From Celeribacter halophilus (GTDB lineage: Bacteria; Pseudomonadota; Alphaproteobacteria; Rhodobacterales; Rhodobacteraceae), in NCBI RefSeq assembly GCF_900114135.1, contig NZ_FORY01000023.1, positions 1 through 34,173 of the forward strand: a stretch of DNA of 34,173 nucleotides. The letters are read 5' to 3'. Position numbers and translations under genes: made by a program. Under the pieces are notes generated by a model. That model was given only the letters and a program-made list of their open reading frames with translations, was not told the DNA's origin and did no database searches. Every line of letters starts with the position of its first letter. Position 1 is the stretch's first letter. This document shows positions 23,486-31,961 of the stretch, piece after piece.

Positions 23486-25000
23486 TTAGAGAACCTCCGC
23501 AAAGAACTTTTTGAGACGGTCGGTTTTAGGTGCGTTGAACATCTCGTCTGGGGTGCCGGATTCGACGATTTTCCCCTCGTCCATGAACACGATCTGGTCT
23601 GCTACCTGACGAGCAAATCCCATCTCGTGCGTAACGACAACCATGGTCATCCCACGCCGTCCCAGTTCGGCCATCAGGTTCAACACACCTTTCACCAACT
23701 CGGGATCAAGGGCGCTGGTCACCTCGTCGAACAGAACCACTTCCGGATCCATAGCCAAAGCGCGAGCAATGGCGACTCGCTGTTGCTGCCCTCCGGAAAG
23801 ATTTACAGGACGATGGTCCCCACGCCCTTGTAGGCCCACATCCGCAAGCCGCGCATCCGCAATGTTGCGGGCCTCGTCGAGACTCATGCCTTTGATTTTT
23901 GTGAGTGAGAGCATGATGTTCTCGCGAGCCGTATGGTCGGGAAATAGGTTGAAGTGCTGGAACACCATGCCGACCCTTGCGCGAAGAGTTTCTGGTTTCA
24001 TGTTGCGGATGTCGGAACCGTCTAAAAGGACTTTGCCCGCGTTCATTTCGACCAACCGGTTGAGGCTGCGCAACAGGGTGGATTTACCGGAGCCCGAGGG
24101 GCCGATGACGCAGGTTACGGAATTTTTCGGAACCTCGAGATCAATACCGCGAAGGACTTCCATGTCGCCGTAGCTCAACCGCAGACCTTCGATCGACAGG
24201 CTGCCGCCGTTGAAGTTAGTTGCTTCCGAGGTGTTACGGGGCACGGCATTGAGTTCATCAACCTCTTCAAGCCCACTAGCAGGTTGCTGGTTCGATGGGC
24301 GTTTTCCGGCGCGGAGGCGGTGATCAAAGTAGTTGATCAGATGCGTCAGGGGAACAGTGATAACAAGGTAGAAAATACCCGCCAGAAGCAAGGGGGACAG
24401 ATTGCCCGTCACCACGGCGGCATCTTGGCCGACACGGAAGATCTCGCGTTCTGACGCAAGGAGGCCTAGAAAATAGATAAGGCTTGAATCTTTGACGTTG
24501 GAAATGAATTGGTTGACCAGAGCCGGGAGGACGCGGCGGATGCCCTGTGGCACGACGATAAGGCGCATCCCCTGACCGTAGCTCATGGATAACGCGCGAC
24601 AGGCTTCCATTTGACCAGTCGGCACACTTTGGATGCCGGCACGGAAAATTTCGCCAATATAGGATCCCGCAATCAGACTGAGCGCGAGGATTCCAAGGGG
24701 ATAAGGGGACGGCCCGAACAGTTCGCGCCCTATTCCCGCAAACCCCTGACCGATCAAGAGGATGGTGACGATGGCGGGCAGACCTCGAAAGATATCGGTG
24801 TAAACACGTGCCGGAAGGCGCAGCCATTTGGATCGTGAAATACCCATGACGGCGAGGACGATGCCAATGAAAATGCCGATGATTGTTGATGCGAATGCGA
24901 GGATCAGGGTGTTCTTGAGGCCGGTAGTGAGCATAATCGGCAAGATTTCGGCCATGGCATCCCAATCAAGGAATGTCCGGCGCAGGTTTTCTAACCACAT
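23486..25000 (-). CDS. Amino acid ABC transporter, fused permease and ATPase
   Basis: This 504-residue protein is a natural fusion. Residues about 1-230 are a HisM/GlnP-type permease with hydrophobic segments and an EAA-like loop (GQMEACRALSMSYGQGMRLI, residues 129-148). A polar linker (about 231-262) leads to a GlnQ-type ATPase with Walker A GPSGSGKST (300-308), Q-loop Gln348, signature LSGGQQQ (401-407), Walker B VVLFDE (421-426) and switch His458. The frame is continuous with no sign of error. Such fusions occur among polar amino acid uptake systems and likely form homodimers. It follows the binding-protein gene after a hairpin. Confidence 0.93.
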   Translation of the reverse strand: MWLENLRRTFLDWDAMAEILPIMLTTGLKNTLILAFASTIIGIFIGIVLAVMGISRSKWLRLPARVYTDIFRGLPAIVTILLIGQGFAGIGRELFGPSPYPLGILALSLIAGSYIGEIFRAGIQSVPTGQMEACRALSMSYGQGMRLIVVPQGIRRVLPALVNQFISNVKDSSLIYFLGLLASEREIFRVGQDAAVVTGNLSPLLLAGIFYLVITVPLTHLINYFDHRLRAGKRPSNQQPASGLEEVDELNAVPRNTSEATNFNGGSLSIEGLRLSYGDMEVLRGIDLEVPKNSVTCVIGPSGSGKSTLLRSLNRLVEMNAGKVLLDGSDIRNMKPETLRARVGMVFQHFNLFPDHTARENIMLSLTKIKGMSLDEARNIADARLADVGLQGRGDHRPVNLSGGQQQRVAIARALAMDPEVVLFDEVTSALDPELVKGVLNLMAELGRRGMTMVVVTHEMGFARQVADQIVFMDEGKIVESGTPDEMFNAPKTDRLKKFFAEVL

Positions 25001-25058
25001 TTAAGAGATCTCCAGAGGGCGACGCCGGGGCATCGTCTGTATCAGAGGAAGTAAAAGG

Positions 25059-25082
25059 GGCCGCCGACGGATGCCGGCGGCC
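25059..25082 (-). terminator. GC-rich hairpin between binding-protein and transporter genes
   Basis: GGCCGCCG and CGGCGGCC form an 8-bp stem with an 8-base loop, and CCCCTTTTACTT follows on the minus strand. A leaky terminator or mRNA-stabilising stem here would give more binding protein than transporter, which is common for ABC operons. Confidence 0.6.
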
Positions 25083-25098
25083 GGGACGCAAGACCGGA

Positions 25099-25920
25099 TC
25101 AACCGTTGGACGGCAAGTATTGTTCCGGCATAGGTGAGCCTGGAAACCATTTCTGATAGAGATTGCGCCAGGTGCCATCTTCCATCGCGGCATGCAGCGC
25201 TTCGTTCAGGGCGTCGCGCAATGTTTCATTGCCTGGTTTGACCGCAAATCCTGCGGGGGCGTCGAAAGAGGGGATATTGACCTTCAGCTCTAGTCCGTAA
25301 CGTTCCGCATAGCTTTTTGCAGCTTCGAAATCGAGGAAATGCGCATCAACAGTGCCATTGTTTAGCGCAGCAACCCCTGTGTTGTTATCGGGGAACTGGA
25401 CGATATCCGTGTCTGTAAATGTCTTTTTCGCATAGTTTTCCTGCAATGTGCCTTGCACGACCCCCAATCGTTTCCCAGCTAATGTGCTCACGTCTTCGGA
25501 AATTGTCTCATCGTCGGAGAGCACGGTGAGATATCCGGCAAGATAGCCGTCGGAGAAGTCGACAACCTTAGCGCGCTGTTCGGTAATCCCGATGGCCGCT
25601 GCGGCTATGTCAAAACGTCCGTTGGATACCGAAGGAAGGAGGGCTGCGAAATCCTGACCTGTGAAAAGAATCTGATCCTCTTCGAAGCCAAGACGGCCAA
25701 GTACGTTTTTCAGAAATTCGATATCAAACCCTGAAAATTCACCGGCTGCGGATGTGAAAGCATAGGGTTTTGCGTCTCCGAGAGAGCCAACGCTCACTGT
25801 GCCGGGCGTGATGAGATTGTAGGGGTTTTCCTCGGCCTGAGCCGTACTTGTCATCGTTGCAGCCGCGCACAGAATGCTGGCGGCGGTTGCGGCGATTTTT
25901 GGGAGGGAAAGGGTGGTCAT
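25099..25920 (-). CDS. Polar amino acid-type ABC substrate-binding protein
   Basis: This 273-residue protein starts at the ATG at 25920. A signal peptide ([20 protein letters not shown], cleaved near AQA at residue 29) is followed by a class 3 solute-binding domain. [20 protein letters not shown] is the family signature, and [18 protein letters not shown] and [18 protein letters not shown] form the usual second lobe. It would bind an amino acid or related compound in the periplasm. An upstream start at 25986 would add 22 residues that break the signal peptide and is rejected. It is the first gene of the operon opposite the LacI-type repressor. Confidence 0.92.
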   Translation of the reverse strand: MTTLSLPKIAATAASILCAAATMTSTAQAEENPYNLITPGTVSVGSLGDAKPYAFTSAAGEFSGFDIEFLKNVLGRLGFEEDQILFTGQDFAALLPSVSNGRFDIAAAAIGITEQRAKVVDFSDGYLAGYLTVLSDDETISEDVSTLAGKRLGVVQGTLQENYAKKTFTDTDIVQFPDNNTGVAALNNGTVDAHFLDFEAAKSYAERYGLELKVNIPSFDAPAGFAVKPGNETLRDALNEALHAAMEDGTWRNLYQKWFPGSPMPEQYLPSNG

Positions 25921-25991
25921 GTGCGTTTTCTCCACTGTTGTGTGTGCCGCATTGTTTTGGTTTCGGAATTCTGGCATTCGCGGCATTTTGT

Positions 25992-26050
25992 GATGAGACC
26001 GGTATTAGTCGTAGAATTCAGTTATTGAGACCGGTCTCAATGCGTATACT
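25992..26050. promoter_or_regulatory. Two LacI-type operators with overlapping promoter
   Basis: TTGAGACCGGTCTCAA (26025-26040) is a perfect 16-bp palindrome with the central CG typical of LacI operators. A second site, TGATGAGACCGGTATTAG, has the same core centred 32 bases to the left, about three helical turns. On the plus strand TTATTG (26022-26027) and TATACT (26045-26050) are spaced by 17 bases and enclose the main operator, so binding would block the repressor's own promoter and affect the divergent operon. Confidence 0.8.
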
Positions 26051-26123
26051 GTTTTTGAATATTTTGATTCGCGTCAACCATTTTGCTAAAGAATTTGTAA
26101 AAAGGGACATCGGAACGGTGAAA

Positions 26124-27194
26124 ATGAGTAGCAAAAAGACGTCGATCACGGTTGCCGATGTCGCGCGCGCGGCTAAAGTGTCAAAAGCGACCGCTGCGCG
26201 GGTATTAGGTGGCTATGGCGTGGCAAGTGAAAAGACACGTAATGCGGTCACAGAGGCGGCAGAGAAACTCGGATATCGCTCGAATGAACTGGCACGGTCC
26301 ATGAGCACAGGGCGCACAGGGCTCATCGGTGTTGTGGTCGGAGACATAGAGAACGCGTTTTTCAGCCGCGCCGTGCGTGGGATCAGCGATGCAGCGAATG
26401 CGGCAGGTTTAAATCTTATCATTACGAATTCGAACGAAGACCTCGAACAGGAGCGTGAAATGGTCGCGGTTCTAATGCGACAACGCGTGGCAGGGATGAT
26501 TGTCGCGCCAACTGATGTCCGTGACACGGTCCATCTGGAAGCAGCGATTTCTTCTGGTACACCTGTCGTGACCTTCGACCGCGTGGCCGACCATTTGGTA
26601 GCTGATTCTGTCTGTGGCGATGACGCCGCTGCAGCGGATCAGGTAATGCGCCATCTTCATGACCTCGGACACCAGAATGTCGCTTATGTGACTGCGGCAG
26701 GATTTCAGGGTGGGCGCCTCTCTGATCTCGATGAAATCGGAATAACGGCTGTGCGCAACCGGATTGCAGCATTTCTAACGGCGTCAGAACGTGCTGGAAT
26801 AGAGGACCCGATGGGCCTTGTATTCCAAAATGTCATCGGAGAAGAAAGTGCGCAGGACATCGTTGCGGCCATCCTTGCGCATGAGCCGGCAATCACAGCC
26901 GTGTTAGCCTCTGACAGTCTGATTGGTGCCTCGCTTTACAAGGCTTTTAAAGAACGCGGCGTCCGTTTCCCGTCCGACCTTTCCTTTGTCTCGTGGTTTG
27001 ACGCGGATTGGACAAAGGTGACGGCACCACAAATTTCGGTCGTGGACCAGCCAACCTACGAGTTCGGGCAGAAGGCAATGCAATGTCTCATCGGTCGGAT
27101 CAATGGAGATAGCTCGAAGATTGAACATATTTTGATCCCGACCCCCATGATCGCGAGGGGATCAATCGGGCCACGGGAAACGTGTGGCGACTGA
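26124..27194 (+). CDS. LacI family transcriptional repressor
   Basis: From the ATG at 26124 the protein is 356 residues. The N-terminal helix-turn-helix (VADVARAAKVSKATAARVLG) and hinge region (SNELARSMSTGRTGLIGVVV) are canonical. A periplasmic-binding-like effector domain ends with the conserved PQISVVDQPTYEFGQKA. A GTG at 26118 is an alternative start. A much longer frame from 25848 runs through the operators and is rejected. It divides the divergent transport-oxidation operon from the IS cluster. LacI members usually sense sugars or nucleosides, in keeping with a sugar-containing ligand for this operon. Confidence 0.92.
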   Translation: MSSKKTSITVADVARAAKVSKATAARVLGGYGVASEKTRNAVTEAAEKLGYRSNELARSMSTGRTGLIGVVVGDIENAFFSRAVRGISDAANAAGLNLIITNSNEDLEQEREMVAVLMRQRVAGMIVAPTDVRDTVHLEAAISSGTPVVTFDRVADHLVADSVCGDDAAAADQVMRHLHDLGHQNVAYVTAAGFQGGRLSDLDEIGITAVRNRIAAFLTASERAGIEDPMGLVFQNVIGEESAQDIVAAILAHEPAITAVLASDSLIGASLYKAFKERGVRFPSDLSFVSWFDADWTKVTAPQISVVDQPTYEFGQKAMQCLIGRINGDSSKIEHILIPTPMIARGSIGPRETCGD

Positions 27195-27288
27195 TTGTGC
27201 CGTCTCTCAAGGTGCGCGTGTTGGAAGTGTCAATATGATCAATGTAGCAGTGGACCTGTCACGGTTTCGTGCCGCCCCAAGTGCTCGT

Positions 27289-28146
27289 TTAAGGCACTTT
27301 CCGTTCGAAAGCGACTGGGCTTTTCCAGCCCAATGCAGAGTGTCGGCGTCGCGGATTGTAGAAGCCGTTGATGTACTCAAAGATCGCTATTTCGGCTTGC
27401 CTGCGCGTTTCCCATGACTGCCGCCATATCAACTCGGCTTTGATGGTTTTGAAGAAGGTCTCGACGGCGGCATTATCATAGCAATTGCCCTTGCCAGACA
27501 TCGACACCTTGAACCCGTGCTGGCGCAGGATCTTCTGGTAGTCGTGCGAACAATATTGCGACCCGCGATCCGTGTGATGGATGCAGTCCTTGGGCGGCTG
27601 CCGGAACGTGGTGGCCATCTTCAAAGCCCTGATCGTAAGGTCGCGTTTCATCCGGTTCGAGACCGCCCAGCCAATTACACGCCGTGAATGCAAGTCCAAG
27701 ATCACAGCTAAGTACAGCCACCCCTCGCGCGTCCAGATATAACTGATATCGCCTGCCCACTTTTGGTTAGGCGCATCAGCGTTGAAGTCACGATCCAGCA
27801 GGTTTGGCGCGATATTGTGCTTATGATTGCTGTCCGTTGTCGCCTTGTATTTGCGAGTTCTTACGACTGATATGCCGTTCTGACGCATCAGCCTGCCGAC
27901 GCGGCGGTGCCCTACATTCAGACCAATCTCCTTCAGCTCTTCGGTCATGCGAGGCCTGCCATAACTGCCAAGGCTCAGACGAGACTGTTCCTTGATATGG
28001 GCCAGCGTGACCAAATCAGACCGCTGCCTGCGGCTGGCTGGACGGCTGCGATGCGCCCGCAAACCACGCGGGCTGACTGCCATAACCCGGCACATCAGAT
28101 TGATGGAAAATGTTGTTCGGTGTTCTTCAATGAACTTAAACCTCAC
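27289..28146 (-). CDS. IS3 transposase OrfB
   Basis: This 285-residue DDE transposase has WAGDISYIWT, HHTDRGSQY and AAVETFFKTIKAEL carrying the three acidic residues, and ends with YNPRRRHSALGWKSPVAFE as in the IS3 family. It overlaps orfA by four bases. It is normally made as a fusion with OrfA through -1 frameshifting: TTA AAA AAG (A AAA AAG slip site) occurs in orfA at about 28175-28183, and the -1 frame is open from there. Confidence 0.95.
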   Translation of the reverse strand: MRFKFIEEHRTTFSINLMCRVMAVSPRGLRAHRSRPASRRQRSDLVTLAHIKEQSRLSLGSYGRPRMTEELKEIGLNVGHRRVGRLMRQNGISVVRTRKYKATTDSNHKHNIAPNLLDRDFNADAPNQKWAGDISYIWTREGWLYLAVILDLHSRRVIGWAVSNRMKRDLTIRALKMATTFRQPPKDCIHHTDRGSQYCSHDYQKILRQHGFKVSMSGKGNCYDNAAVETFFKTIKAELIWRQSWETRRQAEIAIFEYINGFYNPRRRHSALGWKSPVAFERKVP

Positions 28147-28418
28147 GGCTTTTGGCTCGCAAAGAACACCGTGGCCTTTTTTAACACTTCCCGCTCCTCC
28201 TTGAGAATGCGGTTCTCACGACGCAAGCGGTCATTCTCTTGGGCAAGGCTCAGATCCTCTTTTGACACCACATCCGTGTCTCGATGGGCAGTGACCCATT
28301 TGTTCAGCGTCGACATGCCGACGCCCAGATCGTCAGCCACCTGTTTGCGCGTCAGTCCACTGGTTAGCGCGATACGCACTGCATCAGCGCGGAATTCGTC
28401 TGTCCGTTTCAGTCCCAT
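28143..28418 (-). CDS. IS3 transposase OrfA
   Basis: This 91-residue protein has a helix-turn-helix (TRKQVADDLGVGMSTLNKW) followed by a leucine-zipper-like coiled coil (LAQENDRLRRENRILKEE). It binds the element ends and regulates transposition. The slip site A AAA AAG near the 3' end would give the OrfAB fusion. The start ATG at 28418 is in the usual place for the family. Confidence 0.93.
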   Translation of the reverse strand: MGLKRTDEFRADAVRIALTSGLTRKQVADDLGVGMSTLNKWVTAHRDTDVVSKEDLSLAQENDRLRRENRILKEEREVLKKATVFFASQKP

Positions 28419-28481
28419 AGTCAGTCTCCTTTGTTGCAGTAAATGCTATCAAAGGAGCGGCATCAAACCGTGACAGGTCCA

Positions 28482-28689
28482 CTTCGCGCTCACACAGGCT
28501 CAATGCAGACTTACCCCGTCTGCGATCTGGTGGACGTATTCCGCCCGTTGGTGAGATGACTGAAAAGACTGACGACGATTGGCGATCAAAGACACGCCCA
28601 ATCGATCTCATCGACGCCCCACGCTGCCATCGATCCCAAATCTCGGCACGCTGTTCAGCTGAATAGTAAATCCTGCGACGATACTTCAT
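28482..28689 (-). pseudogene. IS30 family transposase, N-terminal fragment cut by IS3
   Basis: A minus-strand frame begins MKYRRRIYYSAEQRAEIWDR, matches the IS30 N-terminus, and continues through VFSVISPTGGIRPP and SALSLCERE. It then meets the IS3 end at 28481, after which residues are no longer IS30-like. The rest of the IS30 gene is not found on the far side of the IS3. The probable element end lies near 28720-28742 (AGTGTTGCGTTCACCGGTTGA, read on the plus strand, has a typical IS30 end look). Confidence 0.85.
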
Positions 28690-28855
28690 TCAAAACACTC
28701 CATCTTTTCCTAAAGACTAAAGTGTTGCGTTCACCGGTTGAGCCCACCGCCCATAACGGACATTCAATGCAGCGATCGACGCCGCGGAGCAGCTTCACCA
28801 AAGCAGACAATACATAGACTGGTCGAAAAGTGGCTCCGTTCTCGGCTGGAAGCAT

Positions 28856-30514
28856 TCATGTGTGTAACGCTGTGTAGATCGCAACACCCATCGAAATCAC
28901 AGCTACAACCAATGCGAGTAAGGTAACCCCTTCCATGCGTCGCTGCGCCGCGATGCTTTCCTTGGTGCCCAAAGCGGAAGAAAGCTGGTTTAGGAAATCG
29001 CGGGTGTCCTGATCTTCTTCAAGAAGCTGTTGCGAGAGCCTACCAAGAAACGATTTCAGGCCCTCTTCGATTTCATATGGCTTTTCTTCATCCCGGTGAC
29101 TTTGCTGCGAAAAACCAGAGGCGTTCCACCGGAAAGATGCATCGTTCTCGGAGAGTGCCCGAACTTCGCGCGCGATGGATGGCACGCCAATGGATTGTCT
29201 GAAGAAAGCACTGATATGCTCGATCGCACTGGTGGAGCAGCGTGCCTTCGAACGCGCCGACAAAGACTGACGAGTTTCCTTGAGGCTCCGCAGCAACTCA
29301 CGAAGATAGCTCGCAAGCGCATATCTTGCGATAATGCCGTCAAGGCGGTCATTGGCGAAATAGGTTCGAGTACCCAAAGAGTCGCCTCCGTAGGTTTTTA
29401 GGTCTTCCTCGTTAAGAACGTCCCAACGCAGTGCAACAGTCATGTGGTTTGGCGTGTTTTTGCGGTGCCCAGCATCGAACGAAAATTTTAAGGAGGGGAT
29501 AGATGAAGACGTCCAGCTACCGAAATCATGGTCAATATTGACGAAGCGCGACCAGTGATTCCAGCTCCGGTCTCTAGGCGCGTCTTTGTCGAACGGCGTG
29601 AACCCGTCCAAAGACAAAAACTCCACCGTTGGAAAGTGGCTGTTTTCGCAATGCTCGCTGAAGAATCCGGGAAAGTTCTTCGACAGCCATGAGATACCTA
29701 CGTTCCGGTACTTTCCTCGTATGCGCCGAACACGCTCTTCTTTAACATGCTCCACTCCCATGATCGAGTAGGCTCGAGAACGCCGCTTTGGAACGCGGGT
29801 CGTTTTCGCGGGCTCGTTTATTGCATTTGCATATTCGAGCGACGCATCGTCTGTGAGAATGAAACCGACACTCAAGCAGGTAATTGAAGGCGTTAATTGT
29901 GCAATATTGACAAGAAGTGATGAAAACTCCTTCGGGAAATCCGCTGTGTATCTCACGCCTACATATTTCTTGACCTCTTCGGGGCGATGTATCCAACCAA
30001 GTGGCATCGTACCCTCGCTGCCGTAGAGGCGCTGCTTTTTGAGCCAGTCGATATTTGATTCATCACGGACCGGCACTTTTTCCCCGTCCCAGCCGATTTT
30101 TTCAAGGCCTTCGTATAAAGTCTCGATCTCACTCGGGCCAAAAATCTCGCTGACCATGATGCAGCCGAGCCGGAGCGAAACACTTTCATCAAGCGCTGTC
30201 TTTGCGTTGTTCTCTGCATCGCGTTCTCGGTAATGGGATTTGTCTTCGCCATAGGGGTTGGGGATGACATTCGGGTAACGGGCGTGAAGCGGCCAAACCA
30301 TCTTGCGTGCCCGTTGCTTCCACACAGGCACAGATTTTTTCCCGAGGGCTACTACGTCCTCCTTTTTACCCTGATCAATATTTTGTGTCTGCTCGTCCTT
30401 CATTAGACCAATATAGTCATTATTCACCGCTTTTGAAAACAGCGCCCACGCATTGCACAAATAAGAACGTTGTTGTTGAATGACCGTTTGCAAAAATGTG
30501 GCCGGTTGTTCCAT
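28856..30514 (-). CDS. Unknown 552-residue protein with C-terminal membrane anchor
   Basis: This is a single long minus-strand frame with no internal damage and no recognised family. The N-terminal 60 residues are helical and polar; the middle (about 100-380) is mixed alpha/beta with no catalytic motif that could be named. A helical charged region (about 390-525, including FLGRLSQQLLEEDQDTRDFL) leads to one strongly hydrophobic segment at about residues 529-549, followed by only three residues. It is therefore probably tail-anchored in the inner membrane with its bulk in the cytoplasm. Ribosome site AGAAG is weak. Alone between IS elements, it is likely an acquired accessory gene. A defence or stress role is possible but unproved. 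Confidence 0.7.
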   Translation of the reverse strand: MEQPATFLQTVIQQQRSYLCNAWALFSKAVNNDYIGLMKDEQTQNIDQGKKEDVVALGKKSVPVWKQRARKMVWPLHARYPNVIPNPYGEDKSHYRERDAENNAKTALDESVSLRLGCIMVSEIFGPSEIETLYEGLEKIGWDGEKVPVRDESNIDWLKKQRLYGSEGTMPLGWIHRPEEVKKYVGVRYTADFPKEFSSLLVNIAQLTPSITCLSVGFILTDDASLEYANAINEPAKTTRVPKRRSRAYSIMGVEHVKEERVRRIRGKYRNVGISWLSKNFPGFFSEHCENSHFPTVEFLSLDGFTPFDKDAPRDRSWNHWSRFVNIDHDFGSWTSSSIPSLKFSFDAGHRKNTPNHMTVALRWDVLNEEDLKTYGGDSLGTRTYFANDRLDGIIARYALASYLRELLRSLKETRQSLSARSKARCSTSAIEHISAFFRQSIGVPSIAREVRALSENDASFRWNASGFSQQSHRDEEKPYEIEEGLKSFLGRLSQQLLEEDQDTRDFLNQLSSALGTKESIAAQRRMEGVTLLALVVAVISMGVAIYTALHT

Positions 30515-30785
30515 CTTCTGCAGCGAACGTCTCCTTCTCTAATTGGGTGTCTGGGTCAAGCTCGTTTTCCTTCTTTGGGTTGTTAGGGATCGTTTGTCCG
30601 GGTCACGCTTCTCTTCGCAGTCTGGTTTGGCGTTCGAAGTGCGCCGCTGCATGCATGTGTCGGAATGGAAGTGGAGAGCCCCGCTTTCCGGCGCGCTTCA
30701 AGTTGCGCAGCAGACATTTTCGGCTTCATCCACGAACCTCGTCCGGATTGGACGATCCCGTCAGGTTAATTGTTAGGCTACTTGT
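30515..30785. other. Spacer between the 552-residue gene and IS110
   Basis: No frame with good support. The right part should include the 3' non-coding end of the IS110 element. A GGAG at about 30530 (minus strand) is too far from the gene start at 30514 to be its ribosome site. Confidence 0.4.
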
Positions 30786-31820
30786 TCATGCCGTGCCTCC
30801 AACTTGTTCCTGACGGAATTCGCTGCCGTCGATCCAGATACGGTGGAGCAGAACGGCAAGTTTGCGGGCGACGGCAACAACGGCGCGTCGGCGGCCTTTG
30901 GTGCGCATCAATCGCATACCCCATGATTTAATCTGTGACCCTGCCATCGTTCGCATCAGCAATGCGTTGGCGGCTGCATATAGAGTTGCACGAACATCTC
31001 GATCTCCTGCCTTCGATATTCGTCCAGGATTGTCGTGCTCCCCTGACTGAAAGCGCCTCGGTGTGAGCCCAAAATGCGCAGCGACAGTACGAGAGCGTCT
31101 GAACCGGCTCGGGTCATCAACTGCCGCCTTGAATGTGAGTGCTGCAATCGGACCAACACCCGGTACGGTCATCATGCGCATACAGACCTCGTCTTGAGAT
31201 GCCGCACGTTTCACGCGTCGATCCAGTTCCAAGTAGTGTTGGAACAAGACCACCCGCGCGTCGAGCAATGGAATGACCGCATGCGCAAGGACGTCGTCCA
31301 TCTCGATCATGGGCCGCACCAGACCATCAAAGGATCCGTGTTTCACTGTTCGGGGTAATCGCACACCAAAGATCTTCAGCAGCCCTCGTACTTCGTTGGC
31401 CAGATCCATCGTCTTCTTGAGCAACGCTTTACGCGTGCTCAAAAGCGCCCTCATCCCGTGGGCCTCCCGACTCTTCATGTGAACAGGGCTGAACCACCCA
31501 GTTCGCAATATTTGGGCAATGCCCTTGGCATCCGTCTTGACAGTCTTGTTCCGCATCGCAGACAAGGCGGCACTCACCTGACGCGCCTCCATACAAACGA
31601 CGTCGAACCCAGCCGATTGCAAACCAAAGAACAGATGTTGGCTCATTGCTCCGGCTTCAAAACCAACGCGTTTTATCGGGTGCTCAAAAGCTGCAAGACA
31701 ATCGGCGATGTCCTCGACTTCGCAGGGTAGCTCTCGCTCGAGGTAAACCTTGCCTTTGTTATCAACGATGCACAGCGCACACGACCGGAGCGACACATCT
31801 AATCCAACATAATATTCCAT
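30786..31820 (-). CDS. IS110 family transposase, complete
   Basis: This 344-residue transposase begins at the ATG at 31820 (MEYYVGLDVS) with a GGGAGACAG site. The DEDD domain shows GLDVS, GFEAG and KTDAKG. The C-terminal Tnp20-type domain includes PGVGPIAALTFKAAVDDPSR and HDNPGRISKAGDRDVRATLY, where the family's catalytic serine is expected (RISKAGD). The frame is intact, so it may be active. The longer frame opening at 31874 would add 18 residues without similarity. IS110 elements use RNA-guided target choice through a bridge RNA encoded in a non-coding end, so the regions 31821-31903 or 30700-30785 could encode it. Confidence 0.93.
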   Translation of the reverse strand: MEYYVGLDVSLRSCALCIVDNKGKVYLERELPCEVEDIADCLAAFEHPIKRVGFEAGAMSQHLFFGLQSAGFDVVCMEARQVSAALSAMRNKTVKTDAKGIAQILRTGWFSPVHMKSREAHGMRALLSTRKALLKKTMDLANEVRGLLKIFGVRLPRTVKHGSFDGLVRPMIEMDDVLAHAVIPLLDARVVLFQHYLELDRRVKRAASQDEVCMRMMTVPGVGPIAALTFKAAVDDPSRFRRSRTVAAHFGLTPRRFQSGEHDNPGRISKAGDRDVRATLYAAANALLMRTMAGSQIKSWGMRLMRTKGRRRAVVAVARKLAVLLHRIWIDGSEFRQEQVGGTA

Positions 31821-31961
31821 CTTCTGTCTCCCTTGTTCACAGCTATGCTGTGATCCTATCGGGAGCTCGACCAAAGTGCAGGGTCAGCCCAATTACGCAT
31901 GCTTTCCGCCCTCACTTCGGAAAATCCCTGGTGCTGCGGCTGCACAGATCATGTCCGCTTC

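Larger units (their letters stand above)
27251..28481 (-). mobile_element. IS3-family insertion sequence, complete
   Basis: The element is 1231 bases with imperfect terminal repeats: TGGACCTGTCACGGTTT is exact at both ends, and similarity continues to about 28 bases. It has orfA and orfB on the minus strand. The flanking bases (CAG to the left, CTT to the right) show no 3-bp duplication. The right end lies inside an IS30 gene, while the left flank is the region after the LacI gene. Confidence 0.92.

Noticed and set aside
25848-26123. Long N-terminal extension of the LacI repressor
   Set aside because: It would read through the operators and promoter and overlap the binding-protein gene; the family start is at 26118-26124.
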